From NCBI GenBank assembly GCA_041393775.1, contig JAWKJM010000010.1, forward strand, positions 1 to 64,000: a DNA stretch of 64,000 bases. The letters are read 5' to 3'. The DNA comes from JADKAV01 sp041393775 (GTDB taxonomy: Bacteria; Actinomycetota; Actinomycetes; S36-B12; UBA10799). A program made the position numbers and the translations under genes. Within the stretch, counting starts at the first letter, position 1. Every line of letters begins with the position of its first letter. The notes beneath the pieces were generated by a model. It saw only the letters and a list, made by a program, of their open reading frames with translations, was not told the origin of the DNA and ran no database searches. Shown here piece by piece: positions 33,085-42,841 of the stretch.

Positions 33085-35552
33085 GATGCCCTCCCGACGC
33101 TCACTCGCACCGTATCGCCGCCGCTGACACCGAGCGCGGCCAGGAGGTTCGTTCCCGAATTGGCCGGCAGCCAGACCACGCCGGCGGGCATGTCGGTGAC
33201 CAGCGCCGGCAGGGTGACCGAGCCGATCGTTCCGGTGATCGTGACCTCGTCCCCGTCGGCGATGCCCAGGTCTGCAGCGTTCGCGGGACCCACCCGCACC
33301 ACAGCCGGCCTGCTGGTCGCCGCCAGATACGGCTCGCCGGCCTGCATCGACCCGTCGTCGACGAGCTGGTGCCACGTCGCGAGGACGGCTTCGCCCGCCT
33401 CCAGATGGACATGTCTGGGCGCCTCGGGCCTCGGTGCCGCCTCGACGGCCGGCGCCGCCTGGTCTGCCATCTCGGCCCTCAGCCCGGCCGGGTCCGAGGG
33501 CGCGAAGTCGACCAGCATCTCATCGGCGATCGCCGCCAGGACCGCCGCATCCGCGAGGATCAGCGACTCCCTGAAGACTTGCGGGAAACTGCGTCGCCGG
33601 CCCTCCCAGTTCAGGAAGGAGCCGGCCTTCTCGGTGACTGCGGCCACCGGGAAGACGATGTCGGCTGCGCGAGTCGCCGCATTGTGGTGCGTGGCCAGCG
33701 CGACCACGCAGGGCACGAGGTCGAAACCGGCCACCAACGCCGCGCCGTCCGGGACGTCCGCGGGGTCGAAACCGGCCAGCAGCAGAGTCTGGTAGGGAGG
33801 CGGTGGCTCCTCCTCGGGTTCGGTGGGAGCCAGGTCGCTCGTGACCGCCGGTGGCCTCTCTGTCGTCTGCTCGGCGCCGGCGTCGGCTTCCGAGTCCTCC
33901 TGGGCCACCGGAACCGGCAGCTCGGCCGGTTCGCCCGCGGTCACCAGCCGGTCGATGACCCCGGCGAAGCCGACTCCGGGCTCGAAGTCGCCCCACGTGG
34001 CGGGCGCCATCCCGGGCAGCAGGCCCGCCTCCAGCGCGCCGCGCTCGCCCGCGCGTCGGGGCACCCACGCCATCCGGGCACCGGTCCGGTCGGCCGTGGC
34101 CACCAGATCGCTGAACAAGCCCGGCACCGTGGCGGCCCGTTCCCCGACGATCAGGACCGCGCCGGGCTCGCCGAGCGCTGCCATCAGTTCGTCGGAGCCG
34201 GTCATCGCCTCCATCTCCTGGCCGGGCCCCGCCGCCAGAACCGTGGCGGTCAGTTTCGAAAGTCCGGGGCTGGCCCATGGCGCCACGGCGAAGACCCTCG
34301 TGCGGCCCTTGGTCACGGCCTTGCGCAGGCGCAGGAACACGATCGGGGACTCGTCCTCGGGCTCGAAGGCGACGAGGACCACTACCGGCGCAACTTCCAG
34401 GTCAGCGTAGGTTGGGCCCTCGCTGCGCGCGACTGACGAGGCCAGGAACGCCGCCTCCTCGTCGCTGCTCGGGCGTGCCCGGAAGTCCACGTCGTCGGTC
34501 TGGAGAACGGTGCGAGCGAACTTCGAGTAGGCGTAGGCGTCCTCGGAGGTCAGCCGTCCACCGACCAGGACTGCGGCACTGCCCTGCGCCGCGGCGAGTG
34601 CGTCGGCCGCGGCACCGAGCGCTTCGGGCCACGAGGCGACCCGCAGTGCGCCATCCTCGTCGCGCAGCATGGGGTGGGTGATCCGGTCCTCGGACAGGTA
34701 AGGGAACGCGAAGCGACCCTTGTCGCAGTTCCACTCCTCGTTGACCTGTGGATCGTCCCCGGCCAGGCGCCGCTGGACCTCACCGCGGCGCACATCGGTG
34801 CGCAGCGAGCAACCGCTCGCGCAGTGCTCGCACACCGTGGGCACCGACACCAGGTCGAACGGCCGGGCACGGAAGCGGTACCGGGCATCGGTCAGCGCGC
34901 CGACCGGGCAGATCTGCACGGTGTTGCCTGAGAAGTAGGAGTCGAAGGGGGTGTCCTCGCTGATGCCGACCTGCTGCTGGGCGCCGCGTTCGAGCAGGTC
35001 GATGAACGCGTCGCCGGCGATCTCGCCGGCGAACCGGGTGCACCGGGCACAGGAGACGCACCGTTCGCGATCCAGCAGGATCTGCGCGCTGACGTTGATC
35101 GGTTTCGGGAACGTGCGTTTGGGCCCTTCGAACCGGCTCTCAGGACGGCCCGCAGTCATCGCCTGGTTCTGCAGCGGGCACTCGCCGCCCTTGTCGCAGA
35201 TGGGGCAGTCCAGCGGGTGGTTGAGCAGCAGGAACTCCATCGTCCCCTTCTGCGCGTCGGCAGCCACTTTAGAGGTGCGCTGGGTGCGCACCACCATGTT
35301 GTCGCCGACCGGGATGGCGCACGCCGGCTGCGGCTTCGGCTGGCCCTCGATCTCGATCAGGCACATGCGGCAGTTCGCGACCGGATCGAGCAGAGGGTGG
35401 TCGCAGAACCGGGGGATCTCGATTCCTAGTTGTTCGGCGGCCCGGATGATCAGGGTGCCTTTCTCGGCCGTCGTGGACACGCCGTCGATGCTGAACGCTA
35501 CGTGGCCTTCCGGGACGGTCAACCCGCCGCTGTTCGGTTCTGTGACGGTCAT
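33081..35552 (-). CDS. nuoG: NADH-quinone oxidoreductase subunit G
   Basis: 823 aa, iron-sulfur chain of the peripheral arm. The N-terminal [2Fe-2S] motif is in FCDHPLLDPVANCRMCLIEI. It is followed by HPLDCPICDKGGECPLQNQ (with the cluster-N5 region), CVSCARCTRF and CEHCASGCSLRTDVRRG with a later Cys (EEWNCDKGRF), which together match the extra N7 cluster. The C-terminal two thirds is a molybdopterin-oxidoreductase-like fold without cofactor; residues 560-620 form an acidic, Pro-rich insertion. Confidence 0.95.
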   Translation of the reverse strand: MTVTEPNSGGLTVPEGHVAFSIDGVSTTAEKGTLIIRAAEQLGIEIPRFCDHPLLDPVANCRMCLIEIEGQPKPQPACAIPVGDNMVVRTQRTSKVAADAQKGTMEFLLLNHPLDCPICDKGGECPLQNQAMTAGRPESRFEGPKRTFPKPINVSAQILLDRERCVSCARCTRFAGEIAGDAFIDLLERGAQQQVGISEDTPFDSYFSGNTVQICPVGALTDARYRFRARPFDLVSVPTVCEHCASGCSLRTDVRRGEVQRRLAGDDPQVNEEWNCDKGRFAFPYLSEDRITHPMLRDEDGALRVASWPEALGAAADALAAAQGSAAVLVGGRLTSEDAYAYSKFARTVLQTDDVDFRARPSSDEEAAFLASSVARSEGPTYADLEVAPVVVLVAFEPEDESPIVFLRLRKAVTKGRTRVFAVAPWASPGLSKLTATVLAAGPGQEMEAMTGSDELMAALGEPGAVLIVGERAATVPGLFSDLVATADRTGARMAWVPRRAGERGALEAGLLPGMAPATWGDFEPGVGFAGVIDRLVTAGEPAELPVPVAQEDSEADAGAEQTTERPPAVTSDLAPTEPEEEPPPPYQTLLLAGFDPADVPDGAALVAGFDLVPCVVALATHHNAATRAADIVFPVAAVTEKAGSFLNWEGRRRSFPQVFRESLILADAAVLAAIADEMLVDFAPSDPAGLRAEMADQAAPAVEAAPRPEAPRHVHLEAGEAVLATWHQLVDDGSMQAGEPYLAATSRPAVVRVGPANAADLGIADGDEVTITGTIGSVTLPALVTDMPAGVVWLPANSGTNLLAALGVSGGDTVRVSVGRAS

Positions 35553-36850
35553 GCCCTCACCTCACTGAAAACCGTACTGGCGGCCGGATCGAATGTCGCA
35601 CTGCTGGCCGTCGTGGTGCCGGCCTCGAACTCGTCCGCGAAGTACTTCATCGCCGCGGGAAACGGTGTCGCGGCCGCGTCCCCGAGCGCGCAGAAGGACC
35701 GGCCCAGGATCTGGCCACAGACGTCGTCGAGCACTTTGAGTTGTTCGCTGCGACCGGTGCCGGTGTCGAAGCGGTGCAAGATGTCGTGGATGAACCAGTT
35801 CCCCTCCCGGCAGGGGGTGCACTTGCCGCACGACTCGTGCTTGTAGAAGTCGAGCCAACCCGTCACGGCCCGCACGACCGAGGTGGTCTCGTCGAACACC
35901 ATCGGCGTGCCGGTGCCGAGCATCGAGCCCGCTTCCGCTATGGCCTCGTACGTCAGTGGCAGGTCCAAGTGGTCCTTGGTCAGCATCGGCACCGACGATC
36001 CTCCGGGCAGCCAGAACTTGAGTTCGTGGCCTTCCCGGATCCCCCCGGCGTATTCCAGCAGTTCGGCCATGGGAGTGCCCAGCGGTGCCTCGTAGATCCC
36101 GGGTCGCTGCACATGACCGGAGACCGCGAACACTTTGAACCCGGGCGACTTCTCGGTGCCGAAGGACCGGAACCAGTCGACCCCGTTGTTGATGATGTAC
36201 GGGACGTTGGAGATGGTCTCGACGTTGTTGACCACGGTCGGGCAGGCGTACAGGCCGGCGACCGCCGGGAACGGGGGCTTGAGCCGGGGCTGGCCGCGGC
36301 GGCCTTCCAGTGAGTCCAGCAGCGCCGTCTCCTCACCGCAGATGTAGGCACCAGCACCGGCATGGATGACGAGGTTGAGGTTGAAACCGCTGCCCAGGAT
36401 GTCGTCGCCGAGGTAGCCGGCGTCGCGCGCTTCCCGGACCGCAGCGTTGACCCGCCGGAGCACGTGCGGCACCTCGCCGCGGATGTACACGAAGGCGTGA
36501 TCGGCCCGGAAGGCGTAGGAGGCGATAACGATGCCCTCGATCAGGGCGTGCGGGTTGGCCAGCATCATCGGGATGTCCTTGCAGGCACCCGGTTCCGACT
36601 CGTCGGCGTTGACCACCAGGTAGTGCGGCTTCCCGTCGTTCTGCGGGACGAAGCTCCACTTCAGTCCTGTGGGGAAACCCGCCCCGCCGCGGCCGCGCAG
36701 CCCGGAGTCCTTGACCGTTGCGATCACGGCGTCCGGGCCCATCTCGAGGGCTCGGGGCAGCGCGCTGTAACCGCCATGGCGGCGGTACCCCTCGAGCGTG
36801 AAGGAATCGGGCTCGTCCCAATGCGCGGTGATGACTGGGGTCAGTGGCAT
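35549..36850 (-). CDS. nuoF: NADH-quinone oxidoreductase subunit F
   Basis: 433 aa, the NADH- and FMN-binding subunit. GLRGRGGAGFPTGLKWSFVP binds nucleotide, NADESEPGACKDIPMM lies by FMN, and the [4Fe-4S] N3 ligands are in ESCGKCTPCREGNW with a later Cys in RSFCALGD. It overlaps nuoE by one nucleotide. Confidence 0.97.
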   Translation of the reverse strand: MPLTPVITAHWDEPDSFTLEGYRRHGGYSALPRALEMGPDAVIATVKDSGLRGRGGAGFPTGLKWSFVPQNDGKPHYLVVNADESEPGACKDIPMMLANPHALIEGIVIASYAFRADHAFVYIRGEVPHVLRRVNAAVREARDAGYLGDDILGSGFNLNLVIHAGAGAYICGEETALLDSLEGRRGQPRLKPPFPAVAGLYACPTVVNNVETISNVPYIINNGVDWFRSFGTEKSPGFKVFAVSGHVQRPGIYEAPLGTPMAELLEYAGGIREGHELKFWLPGGSSVPMLTKDHLDLPLTYEAIAEAGSMLGTGTPMVFDETTSVVRAVTGWLDFYKHESCGKCTPCREGNWFIHDILHRFDTGTGRSEQLKVLDDVCGQILGRSFCALGDAAATPFPAAMKYFADEFEAGTTTASSATFDPAASTVFSEVRA

Positions 36851-37500
36851 CAGATGACCTCCGCCTCGGGGGCTTTCATGTCGTGCGCCTGTGCGTACCG
36901 CAGCCCGGCGAGCATCAATTCGTCGGTCGCCGGCACATCGCCGAGACCGTCGTCGTCGACCCCGGCCAGGGTGCGTTCGCAGGCCTTGAAGTCCCGGATC
37001 ACCGGTCCCCGGGTCGACTTGACCTCACGGCCCTCGCGCAGGTCTTCGACCAGTTGGCGCGCCGACGCAGGCGTCATGTTGTCCATGTATTCCCAGTTCG
37101 CGGTCATGACCGGGGCGTGGGTGCAGGCGGCCTGGCACTCGATGCGTTCCAGCGAGATCTTGCCGTCAGCGGTGACCTCGTCGTGCCCGATCCCGAGATC
37201 CTCGGAGAGGGTGTCCCAGATCTGGTCGCCACCGAGGATTCCACAGCCAGGGTTGATGCAGACCCCGATGTGGTACTCCCCCAGTGGTTCGTCCTTGAAC
37301 ATCGTGTAGAACGAGGCCACCGCTTTGACCTCGGCGGTGGTCAGTCCCAGGACCTCCGCGCACATGACGATGCCGTCGCCGGTCACATAGCCTTCCTCCG
37401 ACTGCACCAGATGCAGCATCGGCAGCAGGGCGCTGCGCGGTTGCGGGTACCGAGCCGCGAGATCCAACATCTGCGCGCGGGACTGTTCGGTCAGTGCCAT
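36850..37500 (-). CDS. nuoE: NADH-quinone oxidoreductase subunit E
   Basis: 216 aa, thioredoxin-like [2Fe-2S] (N1a) subunit. The four ligands are in CINPGC (Cx4C) and CQAAC (Cx3C), in place of the more usual CLGAC second motif. A C-terminal extension of about 60 residues after the fold is not seen in E. coli. Confidence 0.95.
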   Translation of the reverse strand: MALTEQSRAQMLDLAARYPQPRSALLPMLHLVQSEEGYVTGDGIVMCAEVLGLTTAEVKAVASFYTMFKDEPLGEYHIGVCINPGCGILGGDQIWDTLSEDLGIGHDEVTADGKISLERIECQAACTHAPVMTANWEYMDNMTPASARQLVEDLREGREVKSTRGPVIRDFKACERTLAGVDDDGLGDVPATDELMLAGLRYAQAHDMKAPEAEVI

Positions 37501-38837
37501 CAGCGATCCACTCCACCCATGACGGGGTCGATACTTGCCACGGCCGCCACCACGTCGGCGACCTGGCCGCCCTCGCTCATCGCGGGCACGGCCTGCAGGT
37601 TGTTGAACGATGGGTCCCGGAAGTGGACCCGGTAGGGCCGGGTGCCGCCGTCGGAGACGACGTGCACTCCCAGTTCCCCGCGCGGCGCCTCGATGGAGAC
37701 GTACGCCTGGCCGGCCGGCACCCGGAAACCTTCGGTGACCAGTTTGAAGTGGTGGATGAGCGCCTCCATGGACTGTCCCATGATGTGGCGGATGTGCTCG
37801 AGCGAGTTGCCCATCCCGTCCGAGCCGATCGCCAGTTGCGCGGGCCAGGCGATCTTCTTGTCCTCGACCATCACCGGCCCCGGTCGCAGCTTGTCAAGAC
37901 ACTGCTCGACGATGTTCATGCTCTGCTGCATCTCTTCGAGCCGGATCAGGAACCGGCCATAGGCGTCGCACGTGGTCTGGGTGGCGACCTCGAACTCGTA
38001 GTCCTCGTAGCCGCAGTAGGGCTGCATCTTGCGCAGGTCCCACGGATAGCCGGTCGAACGCAGCACCGGACCCGTCATACCCAGGGCGATGCAACCGGTC
38101 AGATCGAGGTATCCGACCCCCTCTGTGCGCGACATCCAGATCGAGTTGCCGACCAGCAGGTTGGCGGTGTCGGGCAGGCGCTTGCGCAGGAGTTTGAGCA
38201 GGTCGGCGACCATCTGCTCAGCACCGTCGGGCAGGTCCTGGGCCAGGCCCCCGGGCCGGATGTAGGCGTGGTTCATCCGCAGGCCGGTGATCGCCTCCAG
38301 GACGTCGAGGACCGGCTCCCGCTCCCGGAAGCCGAACGTCATGGCCGTCAGCGCGCCGAGTTCCATCCCGCCGGTCGCCAGGAACACCAGGTGCGAGGCG
38401 ATCCGGTTGAGTTCCATCAACATGACCCGGATCACGCTCGCCCGGTCAGGGATCTGCTCGGTGATGCCCAGCAACTTCTCCACACCGAGGCAGTAGGCGG
38501 TCTCGTTGAAGATCGGCGACAGGTAATCCATCCGGGTCACATAGGTCACGCCCTGGGTCCAGGTGCGGAACTCCATGTTCTTCTCGATACCGGTGTGCAG
38601 GTAGCCGATGCCCGACCTCGCCTGGGTCACCGTCTCACCGTCGAGTTCGAGGATCAGGCGCAGCACGCCATGGGTCGACGGGTGCTGCGGGCCCATGTTG
38701 ACCACCACCCGCTGCTCGATCCCCTCATCGCCGGAGACCTGGTCCCAGTCGCCACCGGAGACGGTGAAGACCTTGCCCTCGGTGGTGTCGTAGGAACCCG
38801 CCTCATCGGCGGTCTCGTAGATGACGTCGTCGCTCAC
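37500..38837 (-). CDS. nuoD: NADH-quinone oxidoreductase subunit D
   Basis: 445 aa, 49-kDa subunit lining the quinone site. GTG start overlapping the nuoC stop. Blocks include MGPQHPSTHGVLRLILELDG (the HPSTHG loop near quinone), GYLHTGIEKNME, YVTRMDYLSP and the C-terminal EAPRGELGVHVVSDGG ending SFNNLQAVP. Residues 1-45 are an extra acidic N-terminus. Confidence 0.97.
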   Translation of the reverse strand: MSDDVIYETADEAGSYDTTEGKVFTVSGGDWDQVSGDEGIEQRVVVNMGPQHPSTHGVLRLILELDGETVTQARSGIGYLHTGIEKNMEFRTWTQGVTYVTRMDYLSPIFNETAYCLGVEKLLGITEQIPDRASVIRVMLMELNRIASHLVFLATGGMELGALTAMTFGFREREPVLDVLEAITGLRMNHAYIRPGGLAQDLPDGAEQMVADLLKLLRKRLPDTANLLVGNSIWMSRTEGVGYLDLTGCIALGMTGPVLRSTGYPWDLRKMQPYCGYEDYEFEVATQTTCDAYGRFLIRLEEMQQSMNIVEQCLDKLRPGPVMVEDKKIAWPAQLAIGSDGMGNSLEHIRHIMGQSMEALIHHFKLVTEGFRVPAGQAYVSIEAPRGELGVHVVSDGGTRPYRVHFRDPSFNNLQAVPAMSEGGQVADVVAAVASIDPVMGGVDR

Positions 38838-39526
38838 TTGTACTCCCGGCGGTCGTCCGGCGGCGGAATCGTGGCCCCCTTGTACTCCACCGGGATCCCA
38901 CCCAGCGGGTAGTCCTTGCGCTGCGGATGACCGACCCAGTCGTCAGGCATCTCGATGCGGGTCAGCCCCGGGTGCCCGTCGAAGATCACACCGAAGAAGT
39001 CGAACGTTTCCCGCTCGTGCCAGTCGTTGCCGGGGTAGATCCCGACGACCGACGGGATGTGGGGATCGTCGTCCGGGCAGGTGACCTCCACGGACAGCCG
39101 TCGGTTGTGGGTCATCGAAAGCATCGGGTAGTGCACGTGCAGCTCGCGGCCGGTGTCTTCTGGCCAATGCACCCCGTTGGCGCCCATGCACATCTCGAAG
39201 CGCAGCGCCGGGTGATCGCGCAGGTGGGCCATCACCTCGAGCAGATGCTCGCGCTCGATCTCGAGAGTCAACTGGTCCGCGGCGATGACCACCTTCGACA
39301 CGGCGGGCCCGAAGTTGTCGCCCAGCGCCTGCGCCAGCGTGTCGACCGCATCGTCGTACCAGCCGCCATAGGGGCGGGTGGCGGCCGGTGCGGCGTGGGT
39401 GGTCCGGACCAGCCCCCCGTAGCCGCTGACATCGGGGGTGCCGTCCACACCGAAGGCGCCTTGGCCGCTCGACAGCACGTCGAGGGTCTCGGTGCCGGCG
39501 GGGACCACGTCGGAGTTCTCAGTCAC
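38834..39526 (-). CDS. nuoC: NADH-quinone oxidoreductase subunit C
   Basis: 230 aa, 30-kDa subunit. The signature is in WHERETFDFFGVIFDGHPGL followed by RIEMPDDWVGHPQRKDYPLG. The first 60 residues are a variable Gly/Asp-rich segment. GTG start inside the end of nuoB (4-nt overlap). A truncated paralogue is encoded at 15343-15744. Confidence 0.96.
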   Translation of the reverse strand: MTENSDVVPAGTETLDVLSSGQGAFGVDGTPDVSGYGGLVRTTHAAPAATRPYGGWYDDAVDTLAQALGDNFGPAVSKVVIAADQLTLEIEREHLLEVMAHLRDHPALRFEMCMGANGVHWPEDTGRELHVHYPMLSMTHNRRLSVEVTCPDDDPHIPSVVGIYPGNDWHERETFDFFGVIFDGHPGLTRIEMPDDWVGHPQRKDYPLGGIPVEYKGATIPPPDDRREYK

Positions 39527-40077
39527 CGCAGCAGGCCCTTCATCTCTTCACTGGGGACGGCCGACATCGCCTGCGACTCGAGTTCGACGACCTCGCGTTC
39601 CCGGTCGGCCCCGAGTTTGGTGTGCTGGATCTGGTCGTGGATCTTGAGGATCGCGTCTATCAGCATCTCCGGGCGCGGCGGGCAACCCGGGAGGTACATG
39701 TCCACCGGCACGACGTGGTCGACGCCCTGGACGATCGCGTAGTTGTTGAACATCCCGCCGCTGGACGAGCAGACGCCCATCGCCAGCACCCACTTCGGGT
39801 TGGGCATCTGGTCGTAGATCTGGCGCAGCACCGGGGCCATCTTCTGGCTCACCCGACCGGCCACGATCATGAGGTCGGCCTGGCGCGGCGACGCCCGGAA
39901 CACCTCCATGCCGAACCGGGCCAGGTCGTATCGCGGTGCGCCGGTGGACATCATCTCGATCGCGCAGCAGGCGAGGCCGAACGTGGCCGGCCACAGTGAA
40001 CCCTTGCGGGCGTAGCCGGCCACGGCCTCGACCGTGGTCAGCAGGATCCCGCTCGGCAGTTTCTCCTCGAGCCCCAT
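39523..40077 (-). CDS. nuoB: NADH-quinone oxidoreductase subunit B
   Basis: 184 aa from MGLEEKLPSGILLTTVEAVA. It binds cluster N2 through the CC pair in GLACCAIEMM, the Cys in MGVCSSSGG and PGCPPRPEML. ASPRQADLMIVAG is the conserved quinone-side loop. The ATG overlaps the nuoA stop by one base. An upstream frame to 40467 is within nuoA. Confidence 0.97.
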   Translation of the reverse strand: MGLEEKLPSGILLTTVEAVAGYARKGSLWPATFGLACCAIEMMSTGAPRYDLARFGMEVFRASPRQADLMIVAGRVSQKMAPVLRQIYDQMPNPKWVLAMGVCSSSGGMFNNYAIVQGVDHVVPVDMYLPGCPPRPEMLIDAILKIHDQIQHTKLGADREREVVELESQAMSAVPSEEMKGLLR

Positions 40078-40439
40078 CAGTCCCACTCCAAACCGTGGCG
40101 GCGCCACACGTAGGCGTACACGACCGCCAGGGTCAGGATGAACAGAAGCATCTCGATCAGGCCGAACGCCGCGAGTTGGTCGAAGGCGACCGCCCATGGG
40201 TAGAGGAACACGATCTCGATGTCGAAGATGATGAACAGCATCGCGGTCAAGTAGTACTTCACCGGGAACTTGCCTCGGCCCAGGGGCTGTGGTGTCGGCT
40301 CGATCCCGCACTCGTAGGCGTCCATCTTGGCGCGGTTGTACCGCTTGGGACCGGTGATGCTGGCTACGCCGACGCTGAACGCGGCGAACGCGAACGCCAG
40401 CAGGCCCAGGATCAGAATGGGAAGGTACACGTTGCCCAT
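40077..40439 (-). CDS. nuoA: NADH-quinone oxidoreductase subunit A
   Basis: 120 aa, three membrane helices; first gene of the nuoA-N operon. Motifs are YECGIEPTPQPLGRGKFPVK and IFDIEIVFLYPWAVAFDQL. GGAAGGAG lies about 10 nt upstream of the ATG, within the end of a possible 46-codon leader frame. Confidence 0.97.
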   Translation of the reverse strand: MGNVYLPILILGLLAFAFAAFSVGVASITGPKRYNRAKMDAYECGIEPTPQPLGRGKFPVKYYLTAMLFIIFDIEIVFLYPWAVAFDQLAAFGLIEMLLFILTLAVVYAYVWRRHGLEWD

Positions 40440-40441
40440 CG

Positions 40442-40582
40442 CTACTGACTCCTTCCGATCGCCACAATCCTAGGGTGCACCTGCGACGTGGTGCCCAGCG
40501 ACGTGGCCCGGCGGGCGCGCCGGCCGCTCAGGAGTGGGGCGGGATGGGCCGACACGGCGTCAGACGCAACGTGGTGATCCAT
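40442..40582 (-). CDS. possible 46-aa leader peptide upstream of nuoA
   Basis: An ATG at 40582 is preceded by AAGGAG with 5-nt spacing. It opens a 46-codon frame beginning MDHHVASDAVSAHPAPLL and ending in TAG three bases before nuoA, so that the nuoA ribosome-binding site lies inside its last codons. I know of no family. It could be a translated leader coupling to nuoA, or a chance frame in a GC-rich leader. Unproven. Confidence 0.35.
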   Translation of the reverse strand: MDHHVASDAVSAHPAPLLSGRRARRATSLGTTSQVHPRIVAIGRSQ

Positions 40583-40846
40583 CCGTTCTCCTTGTGAACG
40601 CGTGCACGAGAACCCCGGGCACCGAGTCTAGCCTGACGGTTTCGTCTGGCCGGGTTCAGACTGCTGGGGGTTGTCCCGCACGCGCAGGGCATTGCGCCGC
40701 TGCTTCGTGGTGGGTGCCGCGTCGATCGTGAAGCAGGGCTTCGCGGTGCCGGCCGAACGCGTGCCAGGTCGCCACGGACGGCCGTCGGCATCACGGTGGG
40801 CAGGGGCCGCCGCCGGTCCCGGTTCGGCTGTCGCGGCCGTGGCCGG

Positions 40847-41026
40847 CCGCGGCGTTCAGGCGGGGAAATGCCGGGCGGAAACCGCTCGCGTTAGAGAACG
40901 TGCACGAGGTTAGAGAAGCCACACGTGCGTTCACTAACCTCGTGCACGATCTCTAACCTCGCGACCATTCTCTAACCTCGCGGCCAACTTCTGCGGCGAC
41001 CGAGTACACCAGCCATTTTCGGACTA
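40847..41026 (-). repeat. composite dispersed repeat, locus 3
   Basis: Reverse-complement copy: the 47-bp partner element (40847-40892) leads into GTTAGAGAACGTGCACGAGG, several GAGGTTAGAGA boxes in both orientations and ends with ccattttcggacta. It closely matches the 133-bp unit at 11078-11343. The rest of the 40583-41359 gap shows no gene. Confidence 0.87.
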
Positions 41027-41359
41027 GAGAACCGTTTGCGCGACTTGATCCGGTCTGCAACTGGTTCGCAACGGCGCCGCGGTCAACATCGTCACTGGGC
41101 CCAGGAATCCCGCGTCGCGTACCCGGCCCTGTGTGCCGCAGACCCGGGCACCGGGCCAGCGATACGCACCGTCGCTGGGCGTCACCGCCGGCGGTCCGCG
41201 AGCACGCGATCGGGAAGGCCTCAATGCCGAATCCCGAAGCAGGCGCGCACCTTCGTGGGCGTCGGCGCCGACGTCCCCACCCGCCTTCCTGGATGCCGGG
41301 GCCAGGTCCAGTCCCGTGACCGGCCGCCCGCCCACTGCGCAGGCACGCCGACCCCGGGT

Positions 41360-42031
41360 TCAGGCAGCGGATGCGGAGGCCGCCGAAGTGGGCGCGACGC
41401 TGAAGGAGTTCACCATCGCCTCGAAGGCCGGCGCCAGTTCATCCCAGCGATCGGTGGCCGACTGAGTGAGCAACTGATACTCGATGTCGCCGTCGAAGAG
41501 GAAGTACATCGTCGAGGTCATGGGGGTGTCATCGACGCTGAACTGCGCGTCGGCCTGGTACCCGTTGAGCCCCGAAACGGTGGTGGGGGTCAGTTCCGAG
41601 ATCTGCATGTCCTCGCTGGACTGCTCCAACTGCGGGATCACGCTCTGCTCGAGCTCGGACTTGACGTCGTCCATGTTCTCGTCGGTGATCGTGGCGTTCA
41701 GTTCGTACACGTTGACCACGAACGCATCGCGGTACTGCCCGCCCACCTCGGTGCCATCGGTGTCGAACACCGCCACGGAGTCGGCACTGCTGGCCCCGCT
41801 TTGCGCCTGCCACGAGGTGTCATTCAGTTGTTTGAACGGCGGCGCATAGGAGAAACTGAATCCATACTTGTCGCTGGTGTAGGTCTGCGCGTCGGTCGGC
41901 ATCGTCTGCTCTGCCGACGCACTCGCACTCGGTGTCTCGGAACTGCCTCCCCCGCCGACGCTGACCTCCGCAGAACACCCGGCCAGGCCCATCGCCAACG
42001 CGATACCGGCCACTGCCATCGAGATACGCAT
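41360..42031 (-). CDS. lipoprotein of unknown function
   Basis: 223 aa. Lipobox LAGC with Cys19 after a hydrophobic signal indicates lipid anchoring outside the membrane. A Gly/Ser/Thr-rich linker (20-45) precedes a globular domain starting SDKYGFSFSYAPPFKQLND, which resembles PsbP-like/DUF1795-type surface domains in general form only. A short Ser/Ala tail ends the protein. It stands alone 33 nt downstream of menG on the same strand; function not assigned. Confidence 0.8.
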   Translation of the reverse strand: MRISMAVAGIALAMGLAGCSAEVSVGGGGSSETPSASASAEQTMPTDAQTYTSDKYGFSFSYAPPFKQLNDTSWQAQSGASSADSVAVFDTDGTEVGGQYRDAFVVNVYELNATITDENMDDVKSELEQSVIPQLEQSSEDMQISELTPTTVSGLNGYQADAQFSVDDTPMTSTMYFLFDGDIEYQLLTQSATDRWDELAPAFEAMVNSFSVAPTSAASASAA

Positions 42032-42064
42032 AGTCTTTCCCCTTGGTCGGCTGCTCAGGTGGAC

Positions 42065-42754
42065 TTAGGCTACTCCGCGATGCAAAGAGACGATGCCTCC
42101 AGTGAGATTGCGCCATTCGACCTCGCGCCACCCAGTCGACGTCAGCAGGTCGGCGAGCCCTTCCTGGTCCGGCCAGGCGGCGATCGACTCGGCCAGGTAC
42201 TCGTATGCGGAGGAGTTGCTGGAGACCCGCTTGGCGATCGGGGGCAGGGCCTTCATCAGGTACTCCTGGTACACCGTGCGCAGGACCGGCCAGGTGGGCG
42301 TGGAGAACTCACACACGACAACCCGACCACCCGGGCGGGTGACCCGGCGCATCTCTCGCAGACCCTGAGCCGGGTCGTGAATGTTGCGCAGACCGAACGA
42401 GATGGTGACCGCGTCGAACGAATCGTCCGCGAACGGAAGTGCCATCGCGTCGCCCGCGGTGAACGGCAGGTGCGGCAGGCGCCGACGCCCCACCTCGAGC
42501 ATGCCCAGTGAGAAGTCGCAGGCCACGACCTGGGCGCCGCGCTGGGCGAACGCCTCGCTGCTGGTTCCGGTGCCCGCGGCCAGATCGAGAATCCGCTGCC
42601 CGGGCAGCACGCCGATCGCGTCGGCGACCGCACGCCGCCACTTGCGCGTCTGCCCCACGGCGAGGATGTCGTTGGTGATGTCGTACCGGCGGGCCACCCG
42701 GTCGAACATCGCGGCCACCGCAGGGGGCTGTTTGTCGAGGTCGGCTCTGCTCAC
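42065..42754 (-). CDS. menG: demethylmenaquinone methyltransferase
   Basis: 229 aa SAM-dependent methyltransferase for the last step of menaquinone synthesis (MenG/UbiE). Motifs are FDRVARRYDITND, RKWRRAV, ILDLAAGTGTSSEAFA (SAM motif I), FDAVTISFGLRNIHDPAQGL and YEYLAESIAAWPDQEGLADL. It is divergent from menF with an 87-nt gap, within the men cluster. Confidence 0.95.
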   Translation of the reverse strand: MSRADLDKQPPAVAAMFDRVARRYDITNDILAVGQTRKWRRAVADAIGVLPGQRILDLAAGTGTSSEAFAQRGAQVVACDFSLGMLEVGRRRLPHLPFTAGDAMALPFADDSFDAVTISFGLRNIHDPAQGLREMRRVTRPGGRVVVCEFSTPTWPVLRTVYQEYLMKALPPIAKRVSSNSSAYEYLAESIAAWPDQEGLADLLTSTGWREVEWRNLTGGIVSLHRGVA

Positions 42755-42841
42755 CGGTCCAGTGTCTCAGTCCTGCCACCCCCGACCGCCTCAAGGGACC
42801 GCGCCCTCGCGCGCCGGCGGGGGCCGACCTAATCTTGATGG

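Noticed and set aside
40860..41030. Insertion sequence or transposase remnant at the composite repeats
   Set aside because: No transposase-like frame, no terminal inverted repeats with target duplication could be identified; kept only as dispersed repeats.
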